Origin: Parabacteroides sp. AM08-6
GTDB taxonomy: Bacteria > Bacteroidota > Bacteroidia > Bacteroidales > Tannerellaceae
NCBI RefSeq assembly: GCF_003473295.1
Contig: NZ_QRMP01000004.1
Location: 3,308-67,307 of the forward strand
Reading direction: 5' to 3'
Length of the DNA stretch: 64,000 bases
The position numbers and the translations under genes are program-made. The notes beneath the pieces are model-generated. The model was not told where the DNA came from. It made no database searches and worked only from the letters and a program-made list of their open reading frames with translations. This document shows positions 18,879 to 29,934 of the stretch, piece after piece (position 1 is the stretch's first letter; the number at the start of each line of letters is the position of its first letter).

Positions 18879-20390
18879 TCATCTTTTATCCATATCAAAA
18901 AACAACCAGTCTATATTAAAAAGTTTATGGATAGCCTTTCTATTGACAAATGTACCTTGGGTGCCGCCTATTTCAACCGTTTCCAATAATTTCGACAGAC
19001 GTTCGTACTCTCTGTCCAGCATCTCTTTCCCTTTTGGCTCGACCGGTATATTGGTAAACTCTCCTTGATAATAATTTCCTTCAAAAAAGTTGTTTGTAGA
19101 CTTAGTGAAGTTAAATGTACTAACCTCTGGTGCATTAAAAATATTCCTGGTAACGAACGTACTGTCGGGATACCCGCCCCACGAATCAAAAGTCATCATA
19201 CTGCGGTCCGCCTCTTTTGTTGATTTCCAACCGGCCATAATAATATTATTACGGATAGTCGTACGTTTCACCGGACCAGCCAAATGAATAATCGGAGAGA
19301 ACATGCCGACACGCGTAGGCCGTTTACGGAGTCCGTCGTTGACACTGATGTTATAATGAACAACCGTTCCTATATTACCTACATTAAAAGAAGCGGGAGA
19401 ATCTCCCGAATTACAAATCAAAACCATTCCTCCGTCATTATCATGGCTATAGTTATACTGGATAAGAGTATTACAACAATTCCAATCCGAATCAAAACCT
19501 TGCGCATCCCAAGGAGCCTTATGGCCGCTTACCTCGTTAAACTGAATAACCGTATTGTCGCAGCTCCACGGCCAAATGCCGGCAGCAGCTTCCGAGTCGG
19601 GAAGAATATCCGGACAATTACGCATGATATTATATTCAATCAGTGTACTATCACACCCTATCGGAACGATGCCGTCTCCCGGTACTTCTTCTATCAGATT
19701 TCTGCGAACCACCGTATGTTTGCTGGGATGCCAGTTTTCCCGGCTACTATAAGCAGCCCAAATTATGCCATTACGCGAACAGCGCCGGATACAGCAATTC
19801 TGAATAGTCAAACTATCAAATACGGAAATAACATCTTTTCCTCCATTCACAATCAAGATACCACTGCCACCTCCTTTTTCTTTTACCAGCGAACCGTTTA
19901 CATCACGCACGTCTACACTGTCCACTACTATATTCCTAGAAACGCCGTAATCCTTACATTCTATTTTTAAACCGGTACGGAAAGGTTTACGCTCTTTTCC
20001 GGTATTCACGATTTCTATGTTTTGAAGCGTTAAATAGTCCGAATTGAAAATATGCACGGCATAAAGAGAGGTGTCATTCCCTACAATACAAGGTTTGCTA
20101 CCTTCTCCGTAAGCCTCAACGTAAATCCGGTTATCTGATGTTCCTTGTCCTGATATTTCCAGTTCACCGGTGAAAACAGTTCCTCTTTTCAGCAATATTT
20201 TATCTCCCGGTTCCAACTGAAGTCCCCGGACTTTTTCCAAACTTTTCCAAGCTTTAGCTTTCGAAAGTCCACTCCGGTTATCGTTCCCGTTTACTGCATC
20301 CAAATAATAACTCTTGTTTTTACTGTTTGAGCAGCCTGTACATATGACCAATGCAAGGCAAAAAGAAAACAAGTAAAGAATATTTTTCAT
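18879..20390 (-). CDS. Lipoprotein with right-handed parallel beta-helix
   Basis: A protein of about 503 residues with a lipoprotein signal (lipobox near ICTGC). It opens with SYYLDAVNGNDNRSGLSKAK, a motif common at the start of secreted beta-helix glycan-active proteins, then shows repeated beta-helix rungs rich in N, V and I with short turns (LTLQNIEIVNTG, IQNCCIRRCSRNGII, TVIQFNEVSGHKA). Such proteins include polysaccharide lyases, some glycoside hydrolases and epimerases; I see no residues that decide. The ATG at 20390 is preferred because the signal peptide starts directly with MKNILYLFSF; an ATG three codons upstream is possible. It is divergent from a sulfatase, suggesting a shared sulfated-glycan substrate. 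Confidence 0.75.
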   Translation of the reverse strand: MKNILYLFSFCLALVICTGCSNSKNKSYYLDAVNGNDNRSGLSKAKAWKSLEKVRGLQLEPGDKILLKRGTVFTGELEISGQGTSDNRIYVEAYGEGSKPCIVGNDTSLYAVHIFNSDYLTLQNIEIVNTGKERKPFRTGLKIECKDYGVSRNIVVDSVDVRDVNGSLVKEKGGGSGILIVNGGKDVISVFDSLTIQNCCIRRCSRNGIIWAAYSSRENWHPSKHTVVRRNLIEEVPGDGIVPIGCDSTLIEYNIMRNCPDILPDSEAAAGIWPWSCDNTVIQFNEVSGHKAPWDAQGFDSDWNCCNTLIQYNYSHDNDGGMVLICNSGDSPASFNVGNIGTVVHYNISVNDGLRKRPTRVGMFSPIIHLAGPVKRTTIRNNIIMAGWKSTKEADRSMMTFDSWGGYPDSTFVTRNIFNAPEVSTFNFTKSTNNFFEGNYYQGEFTNIPVEPKGKEMLDREYERLSKLLETVEIGGTQGTFVNRKAIHKLFNIDWLFFDMDKR

Positions 20391-20413
20391 GGTACACATT
20401 TATATTTTGTGTT

Positions 20414-20449
20414 CAAAGATAACTATTCTTTATAAAAAACATAACTTTG
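20414..20449. promoter_or_regulatory. Divergent promoter elements between beta-helix and sulfatase genes
   Basis: TATCTTTG on the minus strand (20414-20421) faces the beta-helix gene, and TAACTTTG on the plus strand (20442-20449) faces the sulfatase. Both match the TAnnTTTG -7 consensus and sit about 25 bases from the respective starts. Confidence 0.5.
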
Positions 20450-20476
20450 TAAACGTTTAAACAAAAGCATCATACC

Positions 20477-21919
20477 ATGAAACAATCTATTTTAGTCACA
20501 ACAAGTATCTTATTTGCAGTTCCATTCGTTCACGCAGAAAAAATTAAAGAGAAAAAACCGAATATAGTCTTTATTCTTGCCGATGATTTGGGATATGGCG
20601 ACCTCAGCTGTTATGGCCAGGAAAAGTTTGAGACACCCAACATAGACAAGCTGGCACAGAATGGAATGCGTTTTACACAATGCTATTCGGGGACTACCGT
20701 CAGTGCCCCTTCCCGCTCCTGCTTGTTGACAGGTACTCACAGCGGACATACACCTGTCCGCGGAAACCGGGAACTGAAACCGGAAGGACAATTCCCATTG
20801 CCGGCTGATGCCCGCTCTATCTTTCAGGTAATGAAAGACGCAGGCTATAAAACTTCTGCTTTCGGTAAATGGGGATTAGGTTATATCGGAAGTACAGGCG
20901 ACCCGAAAAACCAAGGTTGCGACACTTTCTACGGATATAATTGCCAATTACTGGCACATAGTTATTATCCCGACCATCTCTGGGATAACGACAAACGTGT
21001 GGAACTGACCGATAACAACCTGAACGTACAATATGGAAAAGGAACCTATTCGCAAGACCTTATTCATGGAAAAGCTTTGGAATACCTGGATAATATAAAT
21101 CCGGACGAACCATTCTTCATGTGGTATCCTACTATCATCCCACATGCCGAACTGATTGTACCGGAAGACAGTATCATTAAAAAGTTTCGCGGCTTATATC
21201 CTGAAAAACCTTATAAAGGAACCGAACCGGGCAATCCGGCTTTCCGTAAAGGAGGCTATTGTTCGCAATTTTACCCACATGCTACTTTTGCCGCAATGAT
21301 TTACCGGCTGGATGTATATGTCGGACAAATTGTTCAGAAACTGAAAGACAAAGGTTTGTATGACAATACCATCATAATTTTTTCCAGTGATAATGGTCCG
21401 CACAAGGAAGGAGGAGCTGACCCTGACTTCTTTAACAGTAATGGCATTTACCGTGGTTATAAACGCGATTTGTACGAAGGTGGCATTCGCGTACCAATGA
21501 TTATCTCTTGGCCGGGACATGTTCAGCCGGGCACGGAAACCGATTTCATGTGTTCTTTCTGGGATGTATTGCCTACATTCGAAGAAATCATTCATCCGAA
21601 AGCCAAACAAAAAGAGATGGACGGTGTCAGCATGCTTTCGCTGCTGGAAAATCGTAAAGGACAGAAAGAACATGAGTTCCTTTATTTCGAATTTCAGGAA
21701 ATGAACGGTCGTCAGGCTGTACGAAAAGGCCCATGGAAATTGGTTCACATGAACATTCGCGGTGACAAGCCTTACTACGAACTATACAATCTGGCATCCG
21801 ACCCGTCGGAAAATCATAATATTCTGGACCAATATCCGGACAAAGTAGCTGAACTGAAAGATATTATGGTTCGCGAACATAGACCGGACCCCAATTGGCC
21901 GCTATTAAGAAATGAATAA
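20477..21919 (+). CDS. Secreted sulfatase, serine-type (family S1)
   Basis: A 480-residue sulfatase with a signal peptide ending near PFVHA. The metal site is NIVFILADDLGYGDLSCYG (29-47). The formylglycine site is S76-A-P-S-R80, so the precursor residue is serine and must be matured by an anaerobic sulfatase-maturating enzyme, none of which is in the window. Further family motifs are AFGKWGLG and FSSDNGPH. It removes sulfate esters from host or dietary glycans; the exact S1 subfamily and substrate are not decided here. Confidence 0.93.
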   Translation: MKQSILVTTSILFAVPFVHAEKIKEKKPNIVFILADDLGYGDLSCYGQEKFETPNIDKLAQNGMRFTQCYSGTTVSAPSRSCLLTGTHSGHTPVRGNRELKPEGQFPLPADARSIFQVMKDAGYKTSAFGKWGLGYIGSTGDPKNQGCDTFYGYNCQLLAHSYYPDHLWDNDKRVELTDNNLNVQYGKGTYSQDLIHGKALEYLDNINPDEPFFMWYPTIIPHAELIVPEDSIIKKFRGLYPEKPYKGTEPGNPAFRKGGYCSQFYPHATFAAMIYRLDVYVGQIVQKLKDKGLYDNTIIIFSSDNGPHKEGGADPDFFNSNGIYRGYKRDLYEGGIRVPMIISWPGHVQPGTETDFMCSFWDVLPTFEEIIHPKAKQKEMDGVSMLSLLENRKGQKEHEFLYFEFQEMNGRQAVRKGPWKLVHMNIRGDKPYYELYNLASDPSENHNILDQYPDKVAELKDIMVREHRPDPNWPLLRNE

Positions 21920-21955
21920 GAGGTAAATGTTTCCGGTAATCCATTGGATTTCGAT

Positions 21956-21972
21956 TTGGCGGAACTCGCCAA
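21956..21972. terminator. Small hairpin after the sulfatase
   Basis: TTGGCG-GAACT-CGCCAA, a perfect 6-bp stem without a T-run. A weak terminator at best. Confidence 0.35.
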
Positions 21973-22050
21973 TAAGAATAAAGAAAGGGAAAATAGGCAC
22001 AGAAACAGAATTGGATATATAAAAGACTAAATCGTTATGACAAAATTCAC

Positions 22051-22058
22051 TAACTTTG
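22051..22058 (+). promoter_or_regulatory. -7 element of the leuS promoter
   Basis: TAACTTTG matches TAnnTTTG, 42 bases before the leuS ATG. No exact TTTG -33 box at the expected distance. Confidence 0.5.
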
Positions 22059-22100
22059 TGGCTTTAAATAGAAAACGATAAAAATAAACGATAAACAATC

Positions 22101-24938
22101 ATGGAGTACAATTTCAGAGAAATTGAGAAGAAGTGGCACGAATACTGGATTGCCAACAAGGTTTATAAAGTTGAAAAGAATGAAGACAAACCCAAATATT
22201 ATGTCTTGGACATGTTTCCCTATCCTTCGGGAGCAGGACTACATGTAGGCCACCCGCTCGGTTATATTGCTTCTGATATTTATTCCCGTTACAAACGTTT
22301 ACAGGGCTTCAACGTATTGCATCCCATGGGATACGATGCGTATGGTTTGCCTGCCGAACAATATGCCATCCAAACCGGTCAACACCCTGAAGTAACGACA
22401 AAGAAAAACATTGCCCGTTATCGGGAACAGATGGATAAAATAGGTTTCAGTTATGATTGGAGCCGTGAAATCCGTACTTGCGACCCCGAATATTATAAAT
22501 GGACACAATGGGCTTTCATCCAAATGTTCAACAGTTACTACTGCAACGATGAAAAGCAGGCACGTCCCATCAGCGAACTGGTTGCCGCCTTCGAACAGGT
22601 AGGAACAGAAGGACTGAACGTTGCCTGTGGCGAAGAATTGAGCTTTACTGCTGATGAATGGAAAGCCAAAAGTGAAAAAGAAAAACAAGAAATCCTGCTA
22701 AACTATCGTATTGCTTACCGGGGTGAAACAATGGTAAACTGGTGTGCCGCATTGGGTACAGTATTAGCCAACGATGAAGTAGTAAACGGTGTTTCCGAAC
22801 GAGGCGGTTATCCGGTAGAACAAAAAATCATGCGCCAATGGTGTTTACGCGTATCCGCTTACGCACAACGTTTGTTGGACGGACTGGATACGATTGATTG
22901 GACCGATTCTCTGAAAGAAACGCAACGCAACTGGATTGGCCGCAGTGAAGGTGCTGAAATCCAGTTTAAAGTAAAAGACAGTGATTTGGAATTTACTATC
23001 TTCACCACTCGCGCCGATACAATGTTCGGAGTCACATTCATGGTGTTGGCTCCTGAAAGCGAATTGGTTGCACAAGTCACGACTCCCGGGCAAAAGCAGG
23101 AAGTAGACGCTTATCTGGACCGAACTAAAAAACGTACGGAACGTGAACGTATCGCCGACCGTTCCGTAACCGGTGTATTCAGTGGTTCTTATGCCATCAA
23201 TCCATTTACAGGTGACGCGGTGCCCATCTGGATTAGCGATTATGTATTAGCCGGTTATGGAACAGGTGCTATCATGGCAGTTCCGGCACACGATAGTCGC
23301 GACTATGCTTTCGCCAAACACTTCAACTTGCCGATTGTCCCGCTGATTGAAGGATGCGACGTAAGTGAAGAAAGTTTTGATGCCAAAGAAGGTATCGTCT
23401 GCAATTCACCCAGACCGGATGTAACTCCCTATTGTGAATTGTCATTGAACGGCCTGACTGTAAAAGAAGCGATTGCCGCCACCAAGAAGTTCGTGGAAGA
23501 GCATAAACTGGGACGTGTAAAAGTAAACTTCCGTCTGCGCGACGCTATTTTCAGCCGTCAGCGTTATTGGGGCGAACCATTCCCGGTCTATTACGATGCA
23601 GACGGCATGCCTCAAATGTTGCCCGTGGATAAATTACCGTTAAAACTTCCGGAAGTAGATAAATTCCTGCCTACCGAAACAGGCGAACCTCCTCTGGGAC
23701 ACGCTGTGAAATGGGCTTGGGACAGTATAAAGCAAGAAGTAACGGAAGTATCCAAAATAGACAATAAAACAATCTTTCCGTTGGAACTTTGTACAATGCC
23801 TGGATTCGCCGGTTCATCCGCTTATTATCTGCGTTACATGGACCCGCATAACGAACAAGCTTTGGTTGCTAAAGATGTAGATGAATACTGGCGTAACGTA
23901 GACCTGTATATCGGTGGGACCGAACATGCTACCGGTCATTTAATATACAGCCGCTTCTGGAACAAGTTCTTATTCGACTTGGGCGTTGTCTGTGAAGAAG
24001 AACCGTTTAAAAAGTTGATTAACCAGGGAATGATACAGGGACGTTCCAACTTTGTTTACCGTATCAACGGAACAAACAAATTTGTTTCCTTGAACCTGAA
24101 AGATAAGTATGAAGTCACTCCTATTCACGTAGATGTAAACATCGTATCAAACGATATTCTGGACATCGAAGCCTTCAAAAACTGGCGCCCGGAATATAAG
24201 GATGCCGAATTCATATTGGAAGACGGCAAATACATCTGCGGATGGGCAGTCGAAAAGATGTCCAAATCCATGTTTAATGTGGTAAATCCGGATATGATTG
24301 TCGAAAAATACGGAGCCGACACACTTCGACTGTACGAAATGTTCTTAGGTCCGTTGGAACAATCCAAACCTTGGGATACAAACGGTATCGACGGTGTACA
24401 CCGCTTCTTGAAAAAGCTTTGGGGACTTTTCTTCGGCAATACGGAAACCCTACAAACGACAGATGCTGAACCGACTGCCGACGAACTGAAATCATTACAC
24501 AAACTGATAAAGAAAGTAACGTATGATATCGAACATTTCTCATACAATACTTCCATCAGTGCCTTCATGATTTGTGTAAACGAGCTGAGCAGCCTGAAAT
24601 GTAATAAACGGGCTATTTTGGAACCATTAACAGTTTTGCTTGCTCCGTTCGCTCCGCATATTGCCGAAGAGTTATGGCACATTTGTGGTCACGACACAAC
24701 TGTATGTGATGCTAAATGGCCTGAATGCATAGAAGAATACCTGAAAGAAAACCTGCTTACTTATGCTATTTCCTTCAACGGTAAAGCTCGTTTCAGTATA
24801 CAATTACCGGCAGACATGCCCCGTGAGGAAATTGAAAAAGCAGCTCTTACTCATGAGTATTCCGCCAAGTGGATGGAAGGTAAAACACCTAAAAAGATTA
24901 TCGTTGTTCCCGGAAAGATAGTAAACATCGTAATCTGA
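22101..24938 (+). CDS. leuS: Leucyl-tRNA synthetase
   Basis: A 945-residue class I aminoacyl-tRNA synthetase. The HIGH-type motif is HVGH within [18 protein letters not shown] (about 44-60). The CP1 editing domain has [18 protein letters not shown], and the KMSKS loop is at about residue 718. The C-terminal anticodon-binding domain and tail are complete. It charges tRNA-Leu. yitT starts 7 bases after the stop, so they are probably co-transcribed. Confidence 0.97.
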   Translation: MEYNFREIEKKWHEYWIANKVYKVEKNEDKPKYYVLDMFPYPSGAGLHVGHPLGYIASDIYSRYKRLQGFNVLHPMGYDAYGLPAEQYAIQTGQHPEVTTKKNIARYREQMDKIGFSYDWSREIRTCDPEYYKWTQWAFIQMFNSYYCNDEKQARPISELVAAFEQVGTEGLNVACGEELSFTADEWKAKSEKEKQEILLNYRIAYRGETMVNWCAALGTVLANDEVVNGVSERGGYPVEQKIMRQWCLRVSAYAQRLLDGLDTIDWTDSLKETQRNWIGRSEGAEIQFKVKDSDLEFTIFTTRADTMFGVTFMVLAPESELVAQVTTPGQKQEVDAYLDRTKKRTERERIADRSVTGVFSGSYAINPFTGDAVPIWISDYVLAGYGTGAIMAVPAHDSRDYAFAKHFNLPIVPLIEGCDVSEESFDAKEGIVCNSPRPDVTPYCELSLNGLTVKEAIAATKKFVEEHKLGRVKVNFRLRDAIFSRQRYWGEPFPVYYDADGMPQMLPVDKLPLKLPEVDKFLPTETGEPPLGHAVKWAWDSIKQEVTEVSKIDNKTIFPLELCTMPGFAGSSAYYLRYMDPHNEQALVAKDVDEYWRNVDLYIGGTEHATGHLIYSRFWNKFLFDLGVVCEEEPFKKLINQGMIQGRSNFVYRINGTNKFVSLNLKDKYEVTPIHVDVNIVSNDILDIEAFKNWRPEYKDAEFILEDGKYICGWAVEKMSKSMFNVVNPDMIVEKYGADTLRLYEMFLGPLEQSKPWDTNGIDGVHRFLKKLWGLFFGNTETLQTTDAEPTADELKSLHKLIKKVTYDIEHFSYNTSISAFMICVNELSSLKCNKRAILEPLTVLLAPFAPHIAEELWHICGHDTTVCDAKWPECIEEYLKENLLTYAISFNGKARFSIQLPADMPREEIEKAALTHEYSAKWMEGKTPKKIIVVPGKIVNIVI

Positions 24939-24945
24939 TAATTAT

Positions 24946-25824
24946 ATGAAGCTTATAAACAACAAAGTCTACTTTGCCGTACAAGATTACCTGATGATTA
25001 TATTAGGTACGCTCTTATACGGCTTTGGCTTCAACGCTTTCATTCTTTCGAATGAAATCATTACCGGTGGAGTCAGCGGTATTTGTGCTTTAATCTTCTT
25101 TGCCAGTAACGGAATAATACCTGTATCCGTATCCTATTTCGTGATAAATGTCGTTTTGCTCCTTGCCGCATTGAAAATTTTAGGGTTCAAATTTCTGATA
25201 AAGACTATATTCGGAGTATTTTCCCTTTCAGCTTCTTTGTCATTATTCGAATGGTTATTGAAAGGACATTCTATCCTGCACGACCAACCTTTTATGTCCA
25301 TTATTATCGGAGCCTTCCTTTGTGGAGCCGGTTTGGGACTTGTATTTTCGGCAAATGGCAGCACGGGAGGAACAGATATTATCGGAGCTGTTGTAAATAA
25401 GTATAAAAATATATCCATCGGCCGGGCATTATTATTTTGCGATTTTTTCATCATCGGTTCTTCATTTTTCCTGTTCCATGACATTGAAAAGATTGTGTTC
25501 GGCTTTGTAGAAATGTTTATAAGCAATTATGTGCTCGATATGGTATTGAATGGTAACCGCCAATCGGTTCAGTTCTTTATCTTCTCCCAAAAGTATGACG
25601 AAATAGCTGAACGAATCATTCATGACCTGGACCGTGGATGTACCATTCTCGACGGTGTAGGCGGATATTCCCGGAAACCTGTCAAAGTAGTGGTATTATT
25701 AGCCAAGAAGTCTGAGTCCGTTTCCATCTTTCGTCTGGTAAAACAGATAGACCATCAGGCATTTATTTCACAAAGTATTGTCAGAGGTGTGTATGGAGAA
25801 GGATTTGACCAGATAAAGACATAA
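24946..25824 (+). CDS. YitT family membrane protein (DUF2179)
   Basis: A 292-residue protein with about five membrane segments in residues 10-200 and a soluble C-terminal DUF2179 domain (RQSVQFFIFSQKYDEIAERI, GCTILDGVGGYSRKPVKVV). The glycine-rich GANGSTGGTD-like patch (SANGSTGGTDIIGAVV) is typical. The function of this widespread family is not established. It is linked to leuS and ends at a terminator. Confidence 0.88.
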   Translation: MKLINNKVYFAVQDYLMIILGTLLYGFGFNAFILSNEIITGGVSGICALIFFASNGIIPVSVSYFVINVVLLLAALKILGFKFLIKTIFGVFSLSASLSLFEWLLKGHSILHDQPFMSIIIGAFLCGAGLGLVFSANGSTGGTDIIGAVVNKYKNISIGRALLFCDFFIIGSSFFLFHDIEKIVFGFVEMFISNYVLDMVLNGNRQSVQFFIFSQKYDEIAERIIHDLDRGCTILDGVGGYSRKPVKVVVLLAKKSESVSIFRLVKQIDHQAFISQSIVRGVYGEGFDQIKT

Positions 25825-25844
25825 AACAATCATTTAAACAATTT

Positions 25845-25890
25845 AAAGCATTTCCATACGTTATATACATCGTATAGAAGTGCTTTTTTT
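25845..25890 (+). terminator. Terminator after yitT-family gene
   Basis: AAAGCATTTCCATACG pairs imperfectly with CGTATAGAAGTGCTTT, followed by a T-run. It ends the leuS-yitT unit just before rdgB. Confidence 0.65.
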
Positions 25891-25907
25891 ATTTATACAA
25901 AACGAAA

Positions 25908-26489
25908 ATGAAACTTGTATTTGCAACAAATAACCAGCATAAACTGGACGAAGTCCGGAAAATAACAACCGGATGTACCGAAATTGTGAGTCTTTCAGAC
26001 ATCAACTGCCATGACGATATTCCGGAAACAGCGGATACATTGGAAGGTAACGCCTTGCAAAAAGCCCGTTATATCAAAGAAAACTTTGGTTACGACTGTT
26101 TTTCAGACGATACGGGATTGGAAGTAGAAGCACTCGACAATGCCCCCGGTGTCTATTCGGCCCGTTATGCCGGTCCGGAACATGACTCCGAAGCTAACAT
26201 GAACAAACTTCTCTACGAGATGGAAAGAAAAGAGAACAGGAAAGCCCGTTTTCGGACTGTTATCGCCCTCATTTTGGATGGAAAAGAATATCTTTTCGAA
26301 GGAATCATCAATGGAACCATCATCAAAGATAAACGGGGAGGAACCGGTTTCGGCTACGACCCCATTTTTGTTCCTGATACCCATACACAAACTTTCGCAG
26401 AAATGGGAAATGATATCAAGAACAATATCAGCCATCGTGCCTTAGCCGTCAATAAATTAGTTTCTTTCTTATCTAAAATAGCTGAATAA
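25908..26489 (+). CDS. rdgB: Non-canonical purine NTP pyrophosphatase (RdgB/HAM1)
   Basis: A 193-residue enzyme that hydrolyses dITP, XTP and similar nucleotides to monophosphates, keeping them out of DNA. Motifs are [14 protein letters not shown] at the N-terminus, [20 protein letters not shown] near 66-85, and [12 protein letters not shown] near 145. The length is typical. The porZ-like gene starts 3 bases downstream, so the two are co-transcribed. Confidence 0.95.
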   Translation: MKLVFATNNQHKLDEVRKITTGCTEIVSLSDINCHDDIPETADTLEGNALQKARYIKENFGYDCFSDDTGLEVEALDNAPGVYSARYAGPEHDSEANMNKLLYEMERKENRKARFRTVIALILDGKEYLFEGIINGTIIKDKRGGTGFGYDPIFVPDTHTQTFAEMGNDIKNNISHRALAVNKLVSFLSKIAE

Positions 26490-26492
26490 ATA

Positions 26493-28850
26493 ATGAAACG
26501 TATCGTTTACATCTTACTTTTTCTTTCTGTCGTATCCCAGTTGGTTTATTCACAGGCTATTGGAGAATGGGAAGCTCTTCTCTCCTATTATAATACCATA
26601 CAAGTGGCCGAAACAAACAATTATGTTTTTGCCGTAGCCAGAGGAGCCAATCCAAAATCGAACACACTGGAGGAAGGAGGTTCGTTATTTAGCTACGGGA
26701 AAGAGGACAACAGTATCAAATTTTACTCCCGTCAAGATGGAATAAGCGACCAGAAAATAACACTGATAAGTTATAATCCGAACGTAAATACACTTCTTAT
26801 CATATACGAAAACGGCAATATAGATTTATTTAATGAAAAAGGATTTTACAATATCCCTTATTTATTAAATTCATCTTCCATCAATATTAAAACAATTCAT
26901 GATATTTTTTTCTATAACGAATATGCTTATTTGCCGGCCGAATTCGGCATCATGGTAATCAACATGAAGAAAAGAGAGATTACAGATACTTACAAATTGA
27001 ACCAATCCGTCTCTTCCGTATGTATAAAAGACAACTATTTGTATGCTGTAACCAATAACAACACCATCTTGAAAGGTTCCCTGAACAGTAATCTGTTAGA
27101 TATAAACAATTGGCAAAACCATCCTGTATCCTTTGTTAGTCCTGTTCAGCAAATAGCCTTGTTTCAAAATGTCCTTTGTTTCAAAATCAAGGACAGGGGA
27201 GTTTATTACCAGCGGAACGACGGAAATATTTATCCTGTCATAGAAGATAATACCATCCAAAAAATGAAACTTCAAAACGATAAACTTATTGCTTTTACTA
27301 CCAATAAGGCTTATATATTCTCTTCATTAACGACAAAAGATGTAGTGAATACCGGAACAATCCAGGATATTTCGTCTTTGAAAGACAAAAATACTTTCTG
27401 GCTGGCTGCCGGTAACGAAAGTTTGAAAGGTATTAAAAAAAACGTATCTTCCAATCAGTATGAAACATTCTTCACCGATACTCTTACAGCAAACAGCGGA
27501 CCTAAACGTAATTTATGTGCATTCATGACAACACATGCCGGGAAGTTGTACGTTGTCGGAGGCGACCGATGGGCGGACCGTTCCAATATTTACGGTACTT
27601 TTATGATTTATGATAACTCGAAATGGTTCAATTATGATGAAAATCTGGTAGCTAAACAAGCAGCAGCCAGTAAGTATATGGACGTAACTTCTGTTGCCGT
27701 CGACCCGAAAGATGCAAATCATTATTATACTTCGACATGGGGAGAAGGAATATTTGAGTTTAAAGACGGAGAATGTATTAAACTTTATAACAACAGAAAC
27801 TCGGCATTGGAATCGACTACCGGTGACAATGTAAACTATGTCCGTGTAGAAGGTCTCTGTTTCGACAAATATAATAATTTATGGATGACCAATTCGGAAG
27901 TTTCAAACGGAGGTATTAAGGTACTAAAAGCTGATGGAACCTGGAAGTCTTTACAATATGCCCCCTTGAATAAAGTCAATCTTATCGACAAAATTCTTAT
28001 TACTTCCAAAGGATACAAATGGATAAATGTTCTCCGCATATCACAAGGTAGAGAAATAGGAATCTTCGTTTTAAATGATAATAATACGATAGACGACACT
28101 TCCGATGATACGTATAATTATTATACCACCTTCGTTAATATAGCAGACAAAAAAAGCATTCCGAGCAACGGTTTCTACTGCATGGCGGAAGATAAATCAA
28201 ACTCTATTTTTATCGGAACCGGCAACGGTCTGATTATTTGTCCCCCTTCCAGCAACAATCCACAGAATGAAGTAATCTATGCCAGCCGTGTCGTACGGAT
28301 TGACGAGGACGGTATTCCTACTTACTTCCTCGATGGTGAGAAAATAACAGCCATTGCCGTCGATGGAGGAAACCGGAAATGGATAGGTACGGAAAGCTCC
28401 GGAGTTTTCCTGGTAAATGAAGATGCATCGGAAACAATCTATAACTTTACGACAGATAATTCCCCTCTTCTTTCCAACAATATCAAAAGTATAGCAATCG
28501 ATAATATGAGTGGTAAAGTCTATTTCGGAACCGATAAGGGGATTATCTCCTACACGGGAGACGCTACGAAGGGAAGCGAAAGTTATTCGGACGTATATGC
28601 TTATCCTAATCCCGTACGACCAGAATACAGCGACCGGGTGACTATTGCCGGATTAATGGAAAACTCTAATGTAAAAATAACGGATTTAAACGGTAATATC
28701 ATTTACCAAGGTAAATCAGCCGGTGGACAGTTGACATGGAACTGTCGTAACCGTTCCGGAAATCGTGTGGCGACAGGCGTTTATCTGGTATTTGCCGCTA
28801 CACCCGACTCAAAGGAAAGTGTTGTTACAAAGATTATGGTGGTTAAATAA
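26493..28850 (+). CDS. porZ: PorZ-like beta-propeller protein with T9SS-type C-terminal domain
   Basis: A 785-residue secreted protein (signal peptide ending near QLVYSQ). Two beta-propeller domains follow, with repeats of the two-component-regulator propeller kind (DKYNNLWMTNSEVSNGGIKV, TAIAVDGGNRKWIGTESSGV, IAIDNMSGKVYFGTDKGII). It ends in a type IX secretion C-terminal domain with VYAYPNPVRPEYSDRVTI and a TGVYLVF motif. This is the architecture of PorZ, which in Porphyromonas helps attach secreted proteins to surface lipopolysaccharide. No other type IX secretion genes are in the window, so here it may have a related but separate role. Confidence 0.8.
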   Translation: MKRIVYILLFLSVVSQLVYSQAIGEWEALLSYYNTIQVAETNNYVFAVARGANPKSNTLEEGGSLFSYGKEDNSIKFYSRQDGISDQKITLISYNPNVNTLLIIYENGNIDLFNEKGFYNIPYLLNSSSINIKTIHDIFFYNEYAYLPAEFGIMVINMKKREITDTYKLNQSVSSVCIKDNYLYAVTNNNTILKGSLNSNLLDINNWQNHPVSFVSPVQQIALFQNVLCFKIKDRGVYYQRNDGNIYPVIEDNTIQKMKLQNDKLIAFTTNKAYIFSSLTTKDVVNTGTIQDISSLKDKNTFWLAAGNESLKGIKKNVSSNQYETFFTDTLTANSGPKRNLCAFMTTHAGKLYVVGGDRWADRSNIYGTFMIYDNSKWFNYDENLVAKQAAASKYMDVTSVAVDPKDANHYYTSTWGEGIFEFKDGECIKLYNNRNSALESTTGDNVNYVRVEGLCFDKYNNLWMTNSEVSNGGIKVLKADGTWKSLQYAPLNKVNLIDKILITSKGYKWINVLRISQGREIGIFVLNDNNTIDDTSDDTYNYYTTFVNIADKKSIPSNGFYCMAEDKSNSIFIGTGNGLIICPPSSNNPQNEVIYASRVVRIDEDGIPTYFLDGEKITAIAVDGGNRKWIGTESSGVFLVNEDASETIYNFTTDNSPLLSNNIKSIAIDNMSGKVYFGTDKGIISYTGDATKGSESYSDVYAYPNPVRPEYSDRVTIAGLMENSNVKITDLNGNIIYQGKSAGGQLTWNCRNRSGNRVATGVYLVFAATPDSKESVVTKIMVVK

Positions 28851-28869
28851 AAATACTTACATATTTTCG

Positions 28870-28914
28870 AAAAAAGCCGTACGTTTTTCCGGAAAGAAAC
28901 GTACGGCTTTTTTT
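28870..28914 (+). terminator. Strong terminator after porZ
   Basis: A perfect 17-bp stem AAAAAAGCCGTACGTTT / AAACGTACGGCTTTTTT with a 10-base loop. It lies between convergent porZ and nadA and has A/T runs for both directions. Confidence 0.88.
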
Positions 28915-28935
28915 ATAACCTTATCAACAGATAAA

Positions 28936-29922
28936 CTACAACCCTAACTTTTCAGATATTTCCAACATCTTCTTTATAGGTTTGATAGCTTTCTTCTGTA
29001 CTTCCTCGTCCACGAAAATCTCCGGAAGTTCAAACTTCAGACAATTGTATAACTTTTCTATTGTATTCAAACGCATGAAATTACATTCGTTACAAGCGCA
29101 TGTGCTATCGTTGGGAGGAGCCGGGATAAATTCCTTATCCGGACTCTTTTTACGCATCTCGTGAATGACGCCACTCTCGGTCGCTACAATGAATTGTTTT
29201 TTATCGGACGTAATAGTGTGCTTCAAAAGGGCAGCAGTCGAACCTACGAAACCGGACACCTGTATAATAGGTTGTTTACATTCGGGATGGGTTATCACTT
29301 CGGCATCCGGATATTGCTTTTTCAAATTTAATATCTTTTCCAATGAAAATTGTTCATGTACATGGCAAGCACCATCCCAAAGAAGCATGTTACGTCCGGT
29401 AATGCTATTGATATAATTACCTAAATTGCGGTCGGGACCGAAAATTATCTTTGTATCTTCCGGAAAACTTTCCACAATCTGACGGGCATTGGTGGAAGTA
29501 ACTACTACATCCGTCATCGCCTTTACTGCAGCAGTTGTATTCACATACGAAATAACTACATGGTCCGGGTGCTGTTTCACAAACTTGGCAAAGTCGCGGG
29601 CCGGACAACTATCGGCCAGAGAACAACCGGCATTCAAATCCGGAACCAGCACTTTTTTATCCGGACATAATATTTTGGCTGTTTCTCCCATGAAATGAAC
29701 TCCACAAAGAATAATGATATCCGCTTTCGTCTTGGCAGCCCATTGAGCCAAAGCCAAGCTATCTCCTACATAATCAGCTATATCCTGTATATCTCCAGTC
29801 TGATAATAATGGGCAAGGATGACTGCGTTCTTTGCTTTGCGTAACATATCGACAGCTACTTTCAAATCTAGATCTTTTGGCACCGGAGCATCTATATATC
29901 CGATTGATTGGTTTCTTTGCAT
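28936..29922 (-). CDS. nadA: Quinolinate synthase A
   Basis: A 328-residue Fe-S enzyme that condenses iminoaspartate with dihydroxyacetone phosphate to quinolinate in NAD synthesis. The three conserved cysteines for the 4Fe-4S cluster lie in NAGCSLADSCP, THPECKQP and CACNECNFM regions. The start has a good AGGAG ribosome site about 10 bases upstream. nadB and nadC are not adjacent. Confidence 0.95.
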   Translation of the reverse strand: MQRNQSIGYIDAPVPKDLDLKVAVDMLRKAKNAVILAHYYQTGDIQDIADYVGDSLALAQWAAKTKADIIILCGVHFMGETAKILCPDKKVLVPDLNAGCSLADSCPARDFAKFVKQHPDHVVISYVNTTAAVKAMTDVVVTSTNARQIVESFPEDTKIIFGPDRNLGNYINSITGRNMLLWDGACHVHEQFSLEKILNLKKQYPDAEVITHPECKQPIIQVSGFVGSTAALLKHTITSDKKQFIVATESGVIHEMRKKSPDKEFIPAPPNDSTCACNECNFMRLNTIEKLYNCLKFELPEIFVDEEVQKKAIKPIKKMLEISEKLGL

Positions 29923-29934
29923 CGCTTTTCTCTC

